Source of the DNA: W0P28-013 sp963621145
GTDB taxonomy: Bacteria; Bacteroidota; Bacteroidia; Bacteroidales; Paludibacteraceae
Length of the DNA stretch: 49,764 nt
Direction of reading: 5' to 3'
Assembly (NCBI GenBank): GCA_963621145.1
Contig: CAVFDI010000004.1
Location: forward strand, 1-49,764
Of the stretch, positions 9,221 through 18,222 are shown in pieces. Within the stretch, counting starts at the first letter, position 1. The number at the start of each line of letters is the position of its first letter. The position numbers and the translations under genes are program-made. The notes beneath the pieces were generated by a model, which was given only the letters and a program-made list of their open reading frames with translations, was not told the origin of the DNA and searched no databases.

Positions 9221-9301
9221 TTATCTAATTACTTAATTTCCAACTACTTAATTAATTTCAACAACATTATACACTTTCCACTTTATACACTTTCCAACTA
9301 T
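9221..9301. repeat. Low-complexity AT-rich spacer
   Basis: TTAATTA/CTTAATT words followed by two variants of TATACACTTTCCA. Similar word-like repeats occupy several other spacers (21512, 25413, 35757, 39834, 46005, 47723, 48790). No gene or clear structure. Confidence 0.6.
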
Positions 9302-9844
9302 ATGATTTACACAAAAACAGGCGACAACGGCACCACCTCGCTCGTTGGTGGCAAACGCGTACCGAAAACCAATGTGCGGCTACAAGCCTATGGCACAGTG
9401 GACGAGCTAAACTCGTTTCTCGGACTTTTGAAGGCAAAAATCCGCCCCGAACAGCGCCCAATATTGCACGACATACAGAACACACTGCTTGCCATCGGAG
9501 CAAATCTTGCCACCGACACCACATGCACACCGCTGCACGAATCTGCCAAAATTTCGGAGCAAAAAACGACGGAACTCGAGCAAAAAATTGACGAAATGAA
9601 CGCCAAATTGCCAAAATTAACAAATTTTATTATTTATGGCGACGACGAAATTTCGGCACTCTGCCACGTGTGCCGCGCCATTGCACGACGCGCCGAAAGA
9701 TGCATTTTAGAAGTTGATAATCAGCAAGTTATAGATACCGAAGTAAAAAAATTTATGAACCGTTTGTCCGATTTTCTTTTCGTCTTTGCACGGCTTTTGG
9801 CAGCCGAAAATTCATCGAACGAAAAATTTTGGGCAAAAAATTGA
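9302..9844 (+). CDS. PduO-type cob(I)alamin adenosyltransferase
   Basis: Transfers the 5'-deoxyadenosyl group of ATP to cob(I)alamin, making adenosylcobalamin. The 180-residue protein has the PduO/MMAB-type signatures: N-terminal YTKTGDNGTTSLVGG (ATP site), RLQAYGTVDELNSFLG, and the C-terminal VCRAIARRAERCIL with the conserved Arg/Glu. It forms trimers of five-helix bundles in the family. Adenosylcobalamin is needed by methylmalonyl-CoA mutase, whose chaperone MeaB is encoded at 39948 in this window. The gene follows a low-complexity spacer; the DUF2795 gene downstream has its own promoter. Confidence 0.93.
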   Translation: MIYTKTGDNGTTSLVGGKRVPKTNVRLQAYGTVDELNSFLGLLKAKIRPEQRPILHDIQNTLLAIGANLATDTTCTPLHESAKISEQKTTELEQKIDEMNAKLPKLTNFIIYGDDEISALCHVCRAIARRAERCILEVDNQQVIDTEVKKFMNRLSDFLFVFARLLAAENSSNEKFWAKN

Positions 9845-9870
9845 TAATGATAAAAAAATCACTATCTTTG
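9841..9870 (+). promoter_or_regulatory. Promoter of the DUF2795 gene
   Basis: TTG (9841-9843), 19 bases, TATCTTTG (9863-9870), then CAAG: an exact match to the Bacteroidetes consensus. It overlaps the stop of the adenosyltransferase gene. Confidence 0.75.
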
Positions 9871-9932
9871 CAAGTTGAAAACTGATAGTTAGGCAGTTTT
9901 GTAAAGGAACAACAATTTTATCGTTTATCGCC

Positions 9933-10154
9933 ATGTATTGGACTTTGGAACTAGCGTCGAAACTCGAAGATGCGCCTTGGCCAGCCACCAAAGACGAGCT
10001 CATTGACTATGCAATGCGTTCGGGCGCGCCGTTGGAGGTCATCGAAAACCTGCAAGAAATTGAAGACGAAGGCGATGTTTACGAGAGCATTGAGGACATT
10101 TGGCCCGATTACCCTAGCAAAGAAGACTTTTTCTTCAACGAAGAGGAATATTAA
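9933..10154 (+). CDS. DUF2795 small acidic protein
   Basis: A 73-residue, strongly acidic cytosolic protein beginning MYWTLELASKLEDAPWPATK. It shows the DUF2795 pattern: LEDAPWPATKDELIDYAMRSGAP, then LEVIENLQEIEDEGDVYESIEDIWPDYPS and the aromatic/acidic tail EDFFFNEEEY. Proteins of this kind are highly conserved in Bacteroidales but have no assigned function. It has its own promoter at 9841-9870 with a leader of about 55 bases, so it is probably expressed independently of the upstream adenosyltransferase. It is far more acidic than its neighbours. Confidence 0.85.
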   Translation: MYWTLELASKLEDAPWPATKDELIDYAMRSGAPLEVIENLQEIEDEGDVYESIEDIWPDYPSKEDFFFNEEEY

Positions 10155-10222
10155 AGAAAAATCGACGAAAAATTAGAAAAAAGGTAGACCGAGCACGCAA
10201 TTTTTCACAACGTTTTCAGTTA

Positions 10223-10230
10223 TAATTTTG
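10223..10230 (+). promoter_or_regulatory. -7 element of the T9SS operon
   Basis: TAATTTTG, 44 bases before the porP start codon; no clear TTG at -33. It is the only consensus -7 box seen between the DUF2795 gene and porP and is the best candidate for the start of the porP-gldKLMN transcript. Confidence 0.5.
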
Positions 10231-10274
10231 AGGTGTAACTCGTTGCACCGCGCAAGACAGGGACAAAATCATTT

Positions 10275-11237
10275 GTGAAAACGCAAAAAAAATACAAACT
10301 AAGGCTCTACCTAACGATTATTTTCTGCACAGTAGCATGTTCAGTGGCACACGCACAATTCGATGCGCAACTCACGCAATACATCTACAACAGAACAGTA
10401 ATAAACCCCGCTGTTGTTGGCGAACAGCAGATGGTGCAGATATCGGCTCTGCAGCGTTTACAGTGGATTAGCATCGACAATGCGCCACGAACAACTTTCG
10501 TCTCGGTGCATTCGCCAGTGAAAATTGGCAAAACCAAGCACGGCGTTGGCGTTCAATTTGTAAACGACATTTTTGGCATCTTTTCCAACCAGCAAATCAA
10601 CTTGCAATATGCATACAAGTTGAAGTTGGGCGATGGCGTTCTGAGCATCGGTGCAAACATCGGCGTATCGAATGTGAAAGTGAAAGGCGACAGCGTGAAA
10701 CTGGTCGAAAGCGACTACCACGTGAAAGACGACGACGCAGTGCCTACGAGCGAAGTCTCGGGCGTAGCATTCGACTGCGGATTGGGCATAGCCTACTCCA
10801 CCGAACGCTGGCACGTAGGCATTTCGGCTCTGCATCTGCCCGAAATGAACATCGCACTTGGCTCGCTCGATGGTTTTCACATGACGCGACTCTACACCGC
10901 CTCGGGAAGTTACAATTTCAAACTGAAAAATCCCGACTACACCATCAAAACCTCGGCAGCAGTCATCACCGACTTTGTGAGTTGGAATCCGAGCATCACA
11001 GCACTGCTCGATTATAAAGGAAAATACTGGGGAGGCCTCGGCGGACGGCTCGATGCAGTCTCGTTTCTCCTCGGAATAAAAGTGCTGAACGGACTAGTCG
11101 TTGGTTATGCCTACGACCTGCCGGTAAACAAGATAATCACCGCAAGCCACGGTTCGCACGAAATCTATTTGGCGTACGAATTCGGACTCGGACTGAATAA
11201 AAAAGGCAACAAACATAAAAGCGTAAGAATACTCTAA
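10275..11237 (+). CDS. porP: PorP/SprF family T9SS membrane protein
   Basis: Outer membrane beta-barrel component associated with the type IX secretion system. The 320-residue protein has a signal peptide (ending VAHAQ, about residue 28) followed by FDAQLTQYIYNRTVINPAVVG, the typical start of a mature PorP/SprF protein, and then alternating strands up to a C-terminal strand region YLAYEFGLGL. Translation appears to start at GTG 10275; no ATG precedes the signal peptide. It is the first gene of the porP-K-L-M-N cluster, the same order as in Porphyromonas gingivalis, and gldK begins 32 bases downstream. Confidence 0.93.
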   Translation: MKTQKKYKLRLYLTIIFCTVACSVAHAQFDAQLTQYIYNRTVINPAVVGEQQMVQISALQRLQWISIDNAPRTTFVSVHSPVKIGKTKHGVGVQFVNDIFGIFSNQQINLQYAYKLKLGDGVLSIGANIGVSNVKVKGDSVKLVESDYHVKDDDAVPTSEVSGVAFDCGLGIAYSTERWHVGISALHLPEMNIALGSLDGFHMTRLYTASGSYNFKLKNPDYTIKTSAAVITDFVSWNPSITALLDYKGKYWGGLGGRLDAVSFLLGIKVLNGLVVGYAYDLPVNKIITASHGSHEIYLAYEFGLGLNKKGNKHKSVRIL

Positions 11238-11269
11238 ACGCTTAAGGATACTCTAAAATTGAGCATACT

Positions 11270-12670
11270 ATGAGAAAACAATCGTTCGTCATCGTAGCCA
11301 TAGCGGCAATCACGCTATTGGCAGGCTGCTCCAAAGCCCCCAAAGGCTTCTTGGCAGGCGTTTACGGCAAATCGAAACCAGAAACCACACCCTACGGCAT
11401 GGTATTCATTCCTCGCGGCTCGTTTACCATGGGTCCCAACGACCAATCAGCCACTTGGGGAATGCAACCCAAACAGGCTGTGAAGTCACTCGACGCCTTC
11501 TGGATGGACGAGACCGAAATCACCAACGGCGAATATCATCAGTTTGTGAACTATGTGGTCGACTCGCTGGCATTGCTAAGACTGCGCGCTATGGACGACG
11601 AGACCGAGGCTGCCAAGTACTACACCACACACAAAGTGTACAAGCAGGAAGATCCAGACACCATGATCAACTGGAAAGCCAAAATTCCATGGAATGTAAA
11701 ATGGAAAGAAGACGACGAACTGAACGAAGCAAAATATAATGCAATACAAGAGATGTATTTCTATGGCGAAGAACAAACCATTGGAACACAAATCAATACA
11801 CACATTCTGAACTACTCGTACAAATGGGTCGACTACAACCAAGCCGCCCTGCCAGGCAACGAGTTCAACCCCTACACAGGCAGTTACAACCCCAAAGCCC
11901 AAGTGCGCATCGACAGCGCTTTCATGCGCGGCAACGCCATTGTCGACACAGTGATTGTGAAACCTCTGCGTCACCGCAGCGACCTTGTCTGCAGCAAAAT
12001 CATCAACATCTATCCCGACACCATGTGCTGGATGCGCGAATACACCTACAGTTTCAACGAACCAGCCATGCACAACTACTTCTCGCACCCAAGCAACGGC
12101 AAATATCCAGTAGTTGGCGTATCATGGGATCAAGCCGTGGCATTCTGCCATTGGCGCAACAAACTTTACGAATCAGTTCCAGGACTTCCCAAAACACACG
12201 AATTCCGTCTGCCAACCGAGGCTGAATGGGAATATGCAGCACGCGGCGGACGCCATTTGGCAATGTATCCTTGGGGCGGTCCATACATTCGCGATGCAAA
12301 AGGTTGCTTCATGGCCAACTTTAAGCCAACACGCGGCAACTACACCGAAGATGGTTATCTGATTCCTTGCCAAGTAGGCTCATTCGACCCGAACGACTAC
12401 GGATTGTTCGACATGGCAGGCAATGTTTCGGAATGGACAGCCGACACCTACGACCCAACCGCAGCCACATTCACGCACGATATGAACTCGGCCTACAACT
12501 ATCATTCTAAAATGAACGACCCAAAAATCATGAAACGCAAAGTCATTCGCGGTGGTTCGTGGAAAGATGTAGGCGCATTTCTGCAATGCGGTGCTCGCGA
12601 CTTCGAATATCAAACAAAACGCAGCCCAGCCATCGGTTTCCGTTGCGTAAGAAGTTACATTGGCGAATAA
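11270..12670 (+). CDS. gldK: T9SS lipoprotein GldK/PorK
   Basis: Outer-membrane lipoprotein that, with GldN/PorN, forms the periplasmic ring of the type IX secretion machine. The 466-residue protein has a lipobox LLAGC (Cys20) and a formylglycine-generating-enzyme-like fold: GMVFIPRGSFTMGP near residue 43, DAFWMDETEITNGEYHQFVNY, PVVGVSWDQAVAFCHWRN, FRLPTEAEWEYAARGG, GLFDMAGNVSEWTAD and a final RGGSWKD...GFRCV. GldK proteins use this fold structurally rather than as an enzyme. A lineage-typical insertion of about 130 residues separates the first two motifs. It lies 32 bases after porP and 79 before gldL. Confidence 0.95.
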   Translation: MRKQSFVIVAIAAITLLAGCSKAPKGFLAGVYGKSKPETTPYGMVFIPRGSFTMGPNDQSATWGMQPKQAVKSLDAFWMDETEITNGEYHQFVNYVVDSLALLRLRAMDDETEAAKYYTTHKVYKQEDPDTMINWKAKIPWNVKWKEDDELNEAKYNAIQEMYFYGEEQTIGTQINTHILNYSYKWVDYNQAALPGNEFNPYTGSYNPKAQVRIDSAFMRGNAIVDTVIVKPLRHRSDLVCSKIINIYPDTMCWMREYTYSFNEPAMHNYFSHPSNGKYPVVGVSWDQAVAFCHWRNKLYESVPGLPKTHEFRLPTEAEWEYAARGGRHLAMYPWGGPYIRDAKGCFMANFKPTRGNYTEDGYLIPCQVGSFDPNDYGLFDMAGNVSEWTADTYDPTAATFTHDMNSAYNYHSKMNDPKIMKRKVIRGGSWKDVGAFLQCGARDFEYQTKRSPAIGFRCVRSYIGE

Positions 12671-12673
12671 AAA

Positions 12674-12689
12674 TACACCATATTATATA
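12674..12689 (+). repeat. TACACCATATTA leader motif, copy 2
   Basis: TACACCATATTATATA, directly after the gldK stop and about 65 bases before gldL. The 12-base core is identical to those at 8305 and 32202. Confidence 0.6.
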
Positions 12690-12749
12690 AATGGGAAATT
12701 TACAAAAAAAATAAATAGGCAATAACCAAAAAAAAAATCAAAAAAAATT

Positions 12750-13643
12750 ATGGCAGCAAAGAAACGCTCGGCTTTCATGGAATGGTATGTTAGCCCGAAA
12801 GGAAAAAAAGTAGTTGGATGTGTTTACTCCATCGGTGCAGCGGTCGTTATCATCGGCGCATTGTTCAAAATTTTGCACTGGCCAGGTGCTAGTGTCGTGC
12901 TGATGATTGGTATGTTTACCGAGGCATTGTTGTTCACCATCGGTACTCTTGACGATCCACATCCAGATTTGCACTGGAATCACATTTTCCCAGCACTTAC
13001 ACAAGAAGATGCTGATCCTCTCTACAGTCACCTTGGAGCAGGCGTAGGCGGTGGCGCAGCAGTTGCAGGCAATGCAACCGCAGCACAATCTGCTAACGCT
13101 GGCGTAGTCAATCCGCTGAAAGACGAAGATGTGAAAGCCGTTCAAGAAGGTTTGAAAAGCATTAGCGACGCTGCCAAACAGATGGCTGGCATTGCAAAAG
13201 CCGCTAGTCTGACCGACACATTCGCACAAAACATGGAATTGGCTGGCAACGCTGCCGCTGAGTTTGCAGCAAAACAGCAGAACCTCGATGCCGCATCGCA
13301 AGCACTATTGGCTTCGTACAACGGCATTGCACAAAACATGACAACCGTGCAAACCGCCACCACACAATATGTGGAGAAGGCTGACGCTATCAACAAAAAC
13401 CTTGGCGCAATCAACTCGGTTTACGAACTGCAACTGAAAAATGTTCAAAGCCAAGCCGAAGTGGTCGAAAAACAGACTGCAACCATTGCAGCCGTTGGTG
13501 GCGACATCGACAAAGTACAAAAAGCCATGCAAGCAAGTGCAAACGACATGGCAAAATACCAAGACGAAACGGCCAAATTAGCACAAAAAGTTGTTGATTT
13601 GAACGCCATCTATGGCAATATGCTCAACGCTATCAACGCTTAA
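12750..13643 (+). CDS. gldL: T9SS inner membrane motor protein GldL/PorL
   Basis: Inner-membrane subunit of the GldLM proton-driven motor that energises type IX secretion. The 297-residue protein has two transmembrane helices near the N-terminus (about 21-38 and 47-66) carrying the conserved charged residues: Lys40 in GALFKILHWPGA and Glu58 in IGMFTEALLFTIG, the protonatable glutamate of the family. The rest is cytoplasmic: an Ala/Gly-rich linker and a long predicted coiled coil rich in Ala, Gln and Lys (about 120-297). An A-rich leader precedes the ATG. gldM follows 45 bases later. Confidence 0.94.
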   Translation: MAAKKRSAFMEWYVSPKGKKVVGCVYSIGAAVVIIGALFKILHWPGASVVLMIGMFTEALLFTIGTLDDPHPDLHWNHIFPALTQEDADPLYSHLGAGVGGGAAVAGNATAAQSANAGVVNPLKDEDVKAVQEGLKSISDAAKQMAGIAKAASLTDTFAQNMELAGNAAAEFAAKQQNLDAASQALLASYNGIAQNMTTVQTATTQYVEKADAINKNLGAINSVYELQLKNVQSQAEVVEKQTATIAAVGGDIDKVQKAMQASANDMAKYQDETAKLAQKVVDLNAIYGNMLNAINA

Positions 13644-13688
13644 AAAGCAGTAGCATTTTTATTAGAACACACCTAAAAACGAAAACGA

Positions 13689-15287
13689 ATGAGTGGTGCT
13701 ACTAACTGTCCGGAAACCCCGAGACAAAAGATGATAGGCATGATGTATTTGGTGCTGACCGCCATGTTGGCACTGAATGTATCAGCCGATATTTTGAACG
13801 GCTTTTTGATGGTCGACAACAGTTTGATAAACAACATCAACACTGGATTGACGCAGAAAAATGCCCTCTACGACGACATGCAATACCTGTACGAGCAGAA
13901 CCCAGCCAAAGTGGGCGAATGGCTCGAAAAGGCTAACCTCACCAAACAAAAGAGCGACAGCCTCATCGCCTTCATTCACCAAGCCAAAGCCGACTTGATG
14001 ATGACCGCAGATAAAGTGGAAATCGCTCCCGACACGGTGAACCGACACAAGCTGACAACCAAAGACAATACCGACATCGCTAGCAACTACTTTATTGGTG
14101 GCGACGAAGTAAATGGTTCTGAAAAAGGTCAGCAATTCAAGAAGATGCTCGAAGATTATCGCCACTTTGTGGAGCGAATGTTTGGCGACGACAGCACATC
14201 GCACAAAATCTACGAGCAACGTTTCTCTACCGACCCTGCAATGAATTCGCACGGAACAGAATTGGTGCCTTGGCTCAATGCACAGTTCGAATCGATGCCA
14301 ATCATTGCCGTAACGACGCAGCTTTCGAAATACGAAAACGACGTGCAGACTACTGAACAGGAGTTGCTCAGCTATTTCAAGAGCCAAACCGATGCAGGCG
14401 ACTTCCGTGTGAACAAGATCGAAGCATTTGTGATTCCTGCATCGAAACATGTGATGCAAGGCGGACAATACAAAGCGCAAATTGTACTTTCGGCCGTCGA
14501 CTCGACCAAAGTGCCTGAATACTACATCGGAAGCAACAAACTGTCGAGTGGCACATACACCGCAAGTTGCAATACAGTAGGCACGTTCCCATTCTCTGGT
14601 AAAATTGTGCTGAAAGGCAATGACGGTGTGCCTCGCGAATATCCTTTCAAAGACGAATACACCGTAGGTGAACCTTCGGCAACCATCGCCAACGAGGATA
14701 TGAACGTGGTTTATAAAGGCTTCAATAACCGTTTGAAAATTTCGGTTCCAGGCGTGAGCGATTCGAAAGTGCGAGTCGACGTTACAGGCGCGACACTCAC
14801 CAAGAGTGGTTCGATATACATTTGCAAACCAACAAGCAATGCCGATGTAAAAATCAATGTATCGGCCGATGTCGATGGCAAATTCGTTTCGATGGGTAGC
14901 ACCAGCTTCCGCGTAAAAGCCCTGCCCGACCCAGCACCATTCCTGCAATACACCGACGACAACAACAACGTTGTGCTTTACAACCCGAACATCGACGGTT
15001 ACAAGAAAGCCCCGAACAAAAAGCAGTTGCTTGCTTCTAAGTTCGTAGCGCAATATGCCGATGGATTGTTGAAAGCCAACTTTAAGATTGCCGATTTCGA
15101 GATGGTAGCAACCGTGCGCGGTGGTAACACCACAAAAGGTTCGCCAAACAACGAATTCAGTACCGACCAGTTGACTCTGATTAAAGCACTGAAACCAGGT
15201 CAGGAGATATTCTTCAAAAACATTCGATGCACTGGTGATAAGACCACAATTCTGTCGTATCCACCAATTGCAATCCCTGCTAAATAA
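13689..15287 (+). CDS. gldM: T9SS motor protein GldM/PorM
   Basis: Partner of GldL; its single N-terminal helix sits within the GldL bundle and its periplasmic domains reach the PorK-PorN ring. The 532-residue protein starts MSGATNCPETPRQKMIGMMYLVLTAMLALNVSADILNGF, with the conserved Arg before a transmembrane helix (about 15-33), and continues as the periplasmic D1 helical domain (to about 225) and three beta domains (D2-D4). Length and N-terminus match the family. The reverse strand has an 829-codon open frame across gldM-gldN; it is a codon-bias shadow. Confidence 0.95.
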   Translation: MSGATNCPETPRQKMIGMMYLVLTAMLALNVSADILNGFLMVDNSLINNINTGLTQKNALYDDMQYLYEQNPAKVGEWLEKANLTKQKSDSLIAFIHQAKADLMMTADKVEIAPDTVNRHKLTTKDNTDIASNYFIGGDEVNGSEKGQQFKKMLEDYRHFVERMFGDDSTSHKIYEQRFSTDPAMNSHGTELVPWLNAQFESMPIIAVTTQLSKYENDVQTTEQELLSYFKSQTDAGDFRVNKIEAFVIPASKHVMQGGQYKAQIVLSAVDSTKVPEYYIGSNKLSSGTYTASCNTVGTFPFSGKIVLKGNDGVPREYPFKDEYTVGEPSATIANEDMNVVYKGFNNRLKISVPGVSDSKVRVDVTGATLTKSGSIYICKPTSNADVKINVSADVDGKFVSMGSTSFRVKALPDPAPFLQYTDDNNNVVLYNPNIDGYKKAPNKKQLLASKFVAQYADGLLKANFKIADFEMVATVRGGNTTKGSPNNEFSTDQLTLIKALKPGQEIFFKNIRCTGDKTTILSYPPIAIPAK

Positions 15288-15326
15288 CGAGAAAAGCAGA
15301 TTTTCAAAACTGAAAATTTTAGAAAC

Positions 15327-16229
15327 ATGAACAAGCACTTTTTTGCAACAGCAGTGGCCGTACTTTTGAGTTCGGTAGGCAGCCTTTTCGCACAGTGGCC
15401 AGGTGAGATTGACAGCACCAGCTACCTGTTCGATGCCGATGGTTCGTTCACACGCGTGTCGGTCGACATCGAAGATGTGAAATCGAAAATCATCACTGTG
15501 AATCCACTGATTGACGATGTGATGTGGCGCAAAACGGTGATTCGTGCCATCGACTTGCGCGAACGCCAAAACTGGTCGCTCTACTACCCTTACGAGAACA
15601 TCGACTCGCTGTCGCAGAAAAACCTGTTTGCCATCATTTTCAAAGCGTTGCTTCAGGGCGATGTGAAGGGTTATCTGCAACCTGCCGATAAGTTGACGCC
15701 TCCTCCATTCACGCAAAAATACGAGTTCGACATTCAAAAAGACCTTGTTGAGCGTCTGTTTGGCGACAGCGAAGACTATCAGGACGACTACAAGAAGATT
15801 GAGTTCATCACGCAAGGTATCGTAAAATACTACATTCAAGAGACTTGGTATTTCGATAAGCACACATCGACGATGGGCAGCAAAATTCTGTCGATTGCGC
15901 CAGTTTACAATCGTGAGTACAACACCACATTCGACCCAGCGGGCGAGGTGGACGAAGGTACCATGTGTTGGATTCCATTCGAGCGCATTCGTCCCTATCT
16001 GCAAATGGAATTCATGAAAACCACGGGACGCAATGTGAACCCAATCACCGATTTCGACAACTTCTTCGTAAGCCGCCAGTTCGATAGTTACATCATAAAA
16101 GACTACGATGTGCGCGGAACGTTGCTCGACGATCCGAACAAATATCCCGATCCCTACAAAATACGCCAAGAACAAGAGCGTATAGAGAGCGAGATTTTGA
16201 ATGCTGAACAAGATTTGTGGCACTATTAA
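15327..16229 (+). CDS. gldN: T9SS ring protein GldN/PorN
   Basis: Periplasmic protein that binds GldK/PorK to form the ring of the type IX secretion system. The 300-residue protein has a signal peptide (ending SLFAQ) and the family pattern: VDIEDVKSKIITVNPLIDDVMWRKTVIRAIDLRERQN, then SLSQKNLFAIIFKALLQGDVKGY and a DWIPFERIRP-like segment (CWIPFERIRPYLQMEFMK). It begins 39 bases after gldM. A strong hairpin follows the stop, suggesting the porP-gldN transcript ends mostly here. Confidence 0.94.
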   Translation: MNKHFFATAVAVLLSSVGSLFAQWPGEIDSTSYLFDADGSFTRVSVDIEDVKSKIITVNPLIDDVMWRKTVIRAIDLRERQNWSLYYPYENIDSLSQKNLFAIIFKALLQGDVKGYLQPADKLTPPPFTQKYEFDIQKDLVERLFGDSEDYQDDYKKIEFITQGIVKYYIQETWYFDKHTSTMGSKILSIAPVYNREYNTTFDPAGEVDEGTMCWIPFERIRPYLQMEFMKTTGRNVNPITDFDNFFVSRQFDSYIIKDYDVRGTLLDDPNKYPDPYKIRQEQERIESEILNAEQDLWHY

Positions 16230-16252
16230 TGGCGCAATTTTAGGCAAAAATA

Positions 16253-16293
16253 CACAAAACCCGAAGACCAATTTTGGTCCTTCGGATTTTGTG
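16253..16293 (+). terminator. Hairpin terminator after gldN
   Basis: CACAAAACCCGAAGACCA pairs with TGGTCCTTCGGATTTTGTG with one mismatch and one bulged base around an ATTT loop; A-rich 5' and TTTT-containing 3' flanks. It separates gldN from the OmpA-family gene, possibly as a partial terminator. Confidence 0.75.
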
Positions 16294-16341
16294 ATGTAAA
16301 AAAGGAAATAAAATTTTTACATATTCTTTTCACAGGAAATA

Positions 16342-18153
16342 ATGAAAAAGAGACTGTTACTCATTGTCTTTACGCTTGGAATAGGCGGCTATGCGGTGGC
16401 ACAAATGACCACTGCGCAGAATTTGTCGTCGTACTCCGACAGCACCTATGCCGAGCAACCCACCGACAGCGCAGCCGTTGCTTCAACAGATAGCGTGGCT
16501 GCAGCCCCTGCCGACACCATCGATGCGCTAGCGGCAGCAGTTGCCGAGGACATCTCGACCGACACGCTGCAAAACGACACTTTGGCAGTTGACACGCTGC
16601 AAAACAATGCTGTTACAACCTTCGCAGCCGACACACTGATGACGGTAGAAGGTCAGGATACCACCGTGCTGATTTCGCAGCAGACCGTGACCGAAGAGAC
16701 AACGGTAACAAAAACCGACGACGGGAAGAAGAAAAAGAAAGAGAAGACTCCCAAACCAAAATATGGTATTAAGTGCAACCACTGGTCCATTGCAGGTCAT
16801 GTGGGCGCAGCATTCCTCGATGGTGACCAACACCAAAAATACAACGACATGTGGCCACGAAGCGGCGCCGACTGCTCGTTCGACTTTATGGTGGAATACA
16901 CGATGAACCCAGGTTTTGGTCTGTTTGTAGAATATGCCTACAATCCGTATCGAGGCAAAGCGAACTACTACTATTATGGTGCAAAAGATCCCAACACACA
17001 ACTGCAACGCCGTTTGTCTGATGCCTTCGATTTTGATGGTTTGTCGCACGAAGTAAGCGTTGGTTTTTCGCTGAACATGCTCAATATGTTCTACGCCTAT
17101 CGCCGTCAAACTTGGCAACTCTATCTGAATGCTGGCGCTGGTTTCTCGTTCTACAATGTGAAAGCGTATGTGCCAGACACAAAAACAATTCTCGACAAAG
17201 AACGCGATGGTGTACGTGTTGCCCCGTCAATTGAGAAAGGTCGCGCTGTTACATTCCCAATTGGAGCAATGCTGGAGTACAATCCAACGCGTTGGTTAGC
17301 AATTGCGCTGAATATTGAATATCGTCTGCACGCAAAAGATAACTTCGATGCAACAGAAAAAGGTAATGCCAACGATAACACCATCTACATGAGTCTTGGT
17401 TTGCGTTGGAAAATCAACAGTGCCAAACACAAAGAACATGAGCATGTGCGCAATCTTTCGCCGCACGACTACTACATTGCTCAAGGTGGCGAAAGTGGTG
17501 CAGGTTGCTGCGATCAAGTAACGAAAAATACGCAAAAAATTTCCGAATTGGAAGAGTTGCTCAAGAACATGCACCCATGCGACAGCGTAGTTAACATAGT
17601 TTCCGACTCGGTAGTTGTAGCAGAGCAAGAGCCTGACGATGACCACGATGGTGTGCCAAACAGCCGCGATCGCGAGCCGAACACTCCAGAAGGCTCGTTT
17701 GTGAACACATGGGGTCAAGCACTCGACCAAGCCGCCATCGAACGCATTCTTGGCTACGGACAATATCAAGGCGAGATTCCTGCTATCTATTTCGAGACGG
17801 GCAAAGCCAAAATGTCGCTGCAAGCGCAGATGGAGTTGGCCAAAGTGGCTCGCAAACTCTATGCTGATCCAGATCTGCAACTCGACATTGTGGGCTACTG
17901 CGACAATGTAGGTACATCGAAGGTGAACAACCCATTGAGTTTGAAGCGCGCCGAAGAGTCGAAACTGCAATTGGTTAATCGCTACGGCATCAACGCCAAC
18001 CGCATCAATGTGTATGGTAAAGGACAAGTGCCTGGTCCAGTCGACGACTTTGAGCCGAACCGCCGCTGCGACTTCATCATGTACAAAGAGAAAGATGCTG
18101 AAAAGCACAAACAGGAGCACGAAAGCGACATTCAAGAGGGATCGGCACAATAG
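16342..18153 (+). CDS. OmpA-family protein with beta-barrel and TSP3-like linker
   Basis: Outer membrane protein of 603 residues anchoring to peptidoglycan. Order: signal peptide (ending GGYAVAQ), a Ser/Thr/Asp/Ala-rich low-complexity stretch (about 35-120, with repeated DTLQN-type words) and a Lys-rich patch, an 8-stranded-barrel-like region (about 145-365), a calcium-binding thrombospondin-3-like motif (EPDDDHDGVPNSRDREP, about 430-450) and a C-terminal OmpA domain (about 470-590). The OmpA domain has the peptidoglycan-contact residues expected in GYCDN (Asp) and SLKRAEE (Arg). It lies 112 bases after gldN behind a hairpin. OmpA-like proteins are known T9SS accessory factors, but a direct link is only inferred from position. 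Confidence 0.9.
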   Translation: MKKRLLLIVFTLGIGGYAVAQMTTAQNLSSYSDSTYAEQPTDSAAVASTDSVAAAPADTIDALAAAVAEDISTDTLQNDTLAVDTLQNNAVTTFAADTLMTVEGQDTTVLISQQTVTEETTVTKTDDGKKKKKEKTPKPKYGIKCNHWSIAGHVGAAFLDGDQHQKYNDMWPRSGADCSFDFMVEYTMNPGFGLFVEYAYNPYRGKANYYYYGAKDPNTQLQRRLSDAFDFDGLSHEVSVGFSLNMLNMFYAYRRQTWQLYLNAGAGFSFYNVKAYVPDTKTILDKERDGVRVAPSIEKGRAVTFPIGAMLEYNPTRWLAIALNIEYRLHAKDNFDATEKGNANDNTIYMSLGLRWKINSAKHKEHEHVRNLSPHDYYIAQGGESGAGCCDQVTKNTQKISELEELLKNMHPCDSVVNIVSDSVVVAEQEPDDDHDGVPNSRDREPNTPEGSFVNTWGQALDQAAIERILGYGQYQGEIPAIYFETGKAKMSLQAQMELAKVARKLYADPDLQLDIVGYCDNVGTSKVNNPLSLKRAEESKLQLVNRYGINANRINVYGKGQVPGPVDDFEPNRRCDFIMYKEKDAEKHKQEHESDIQEGSAQ

Positions 18154-18173
18154 TCGAACTCACCCAAAAATAG

Positions 18174-18207
18174 AAAGCGCAACCTTTATGGGTTGCGCTT
18201 TTTTTGT
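18174..18207 (+). terminator. Bidirectional terminator
   Basis: Perfect 11-base arms AAAGCGCAACC (18174-18184) and GGTTGCGCTTT (18191-18201) with a 6-base loop and a T run. A runs on the other side allow use by the convergent gene ending at 18223. Confidence 0.9.
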
Positions 18208-18222
18208 TGCAAGATTTTGTAA

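Noticed and set aside
13782..16271. 829-codon open frame on the minus strand across gldM and gldN
   Set aside because: Antisense to two clearly real genes. The organism avoids TTA, CTA and TCA codons, so reverse frames stay open; the translation is Phe/His/Val/Arg-rich with no recognisable domain.
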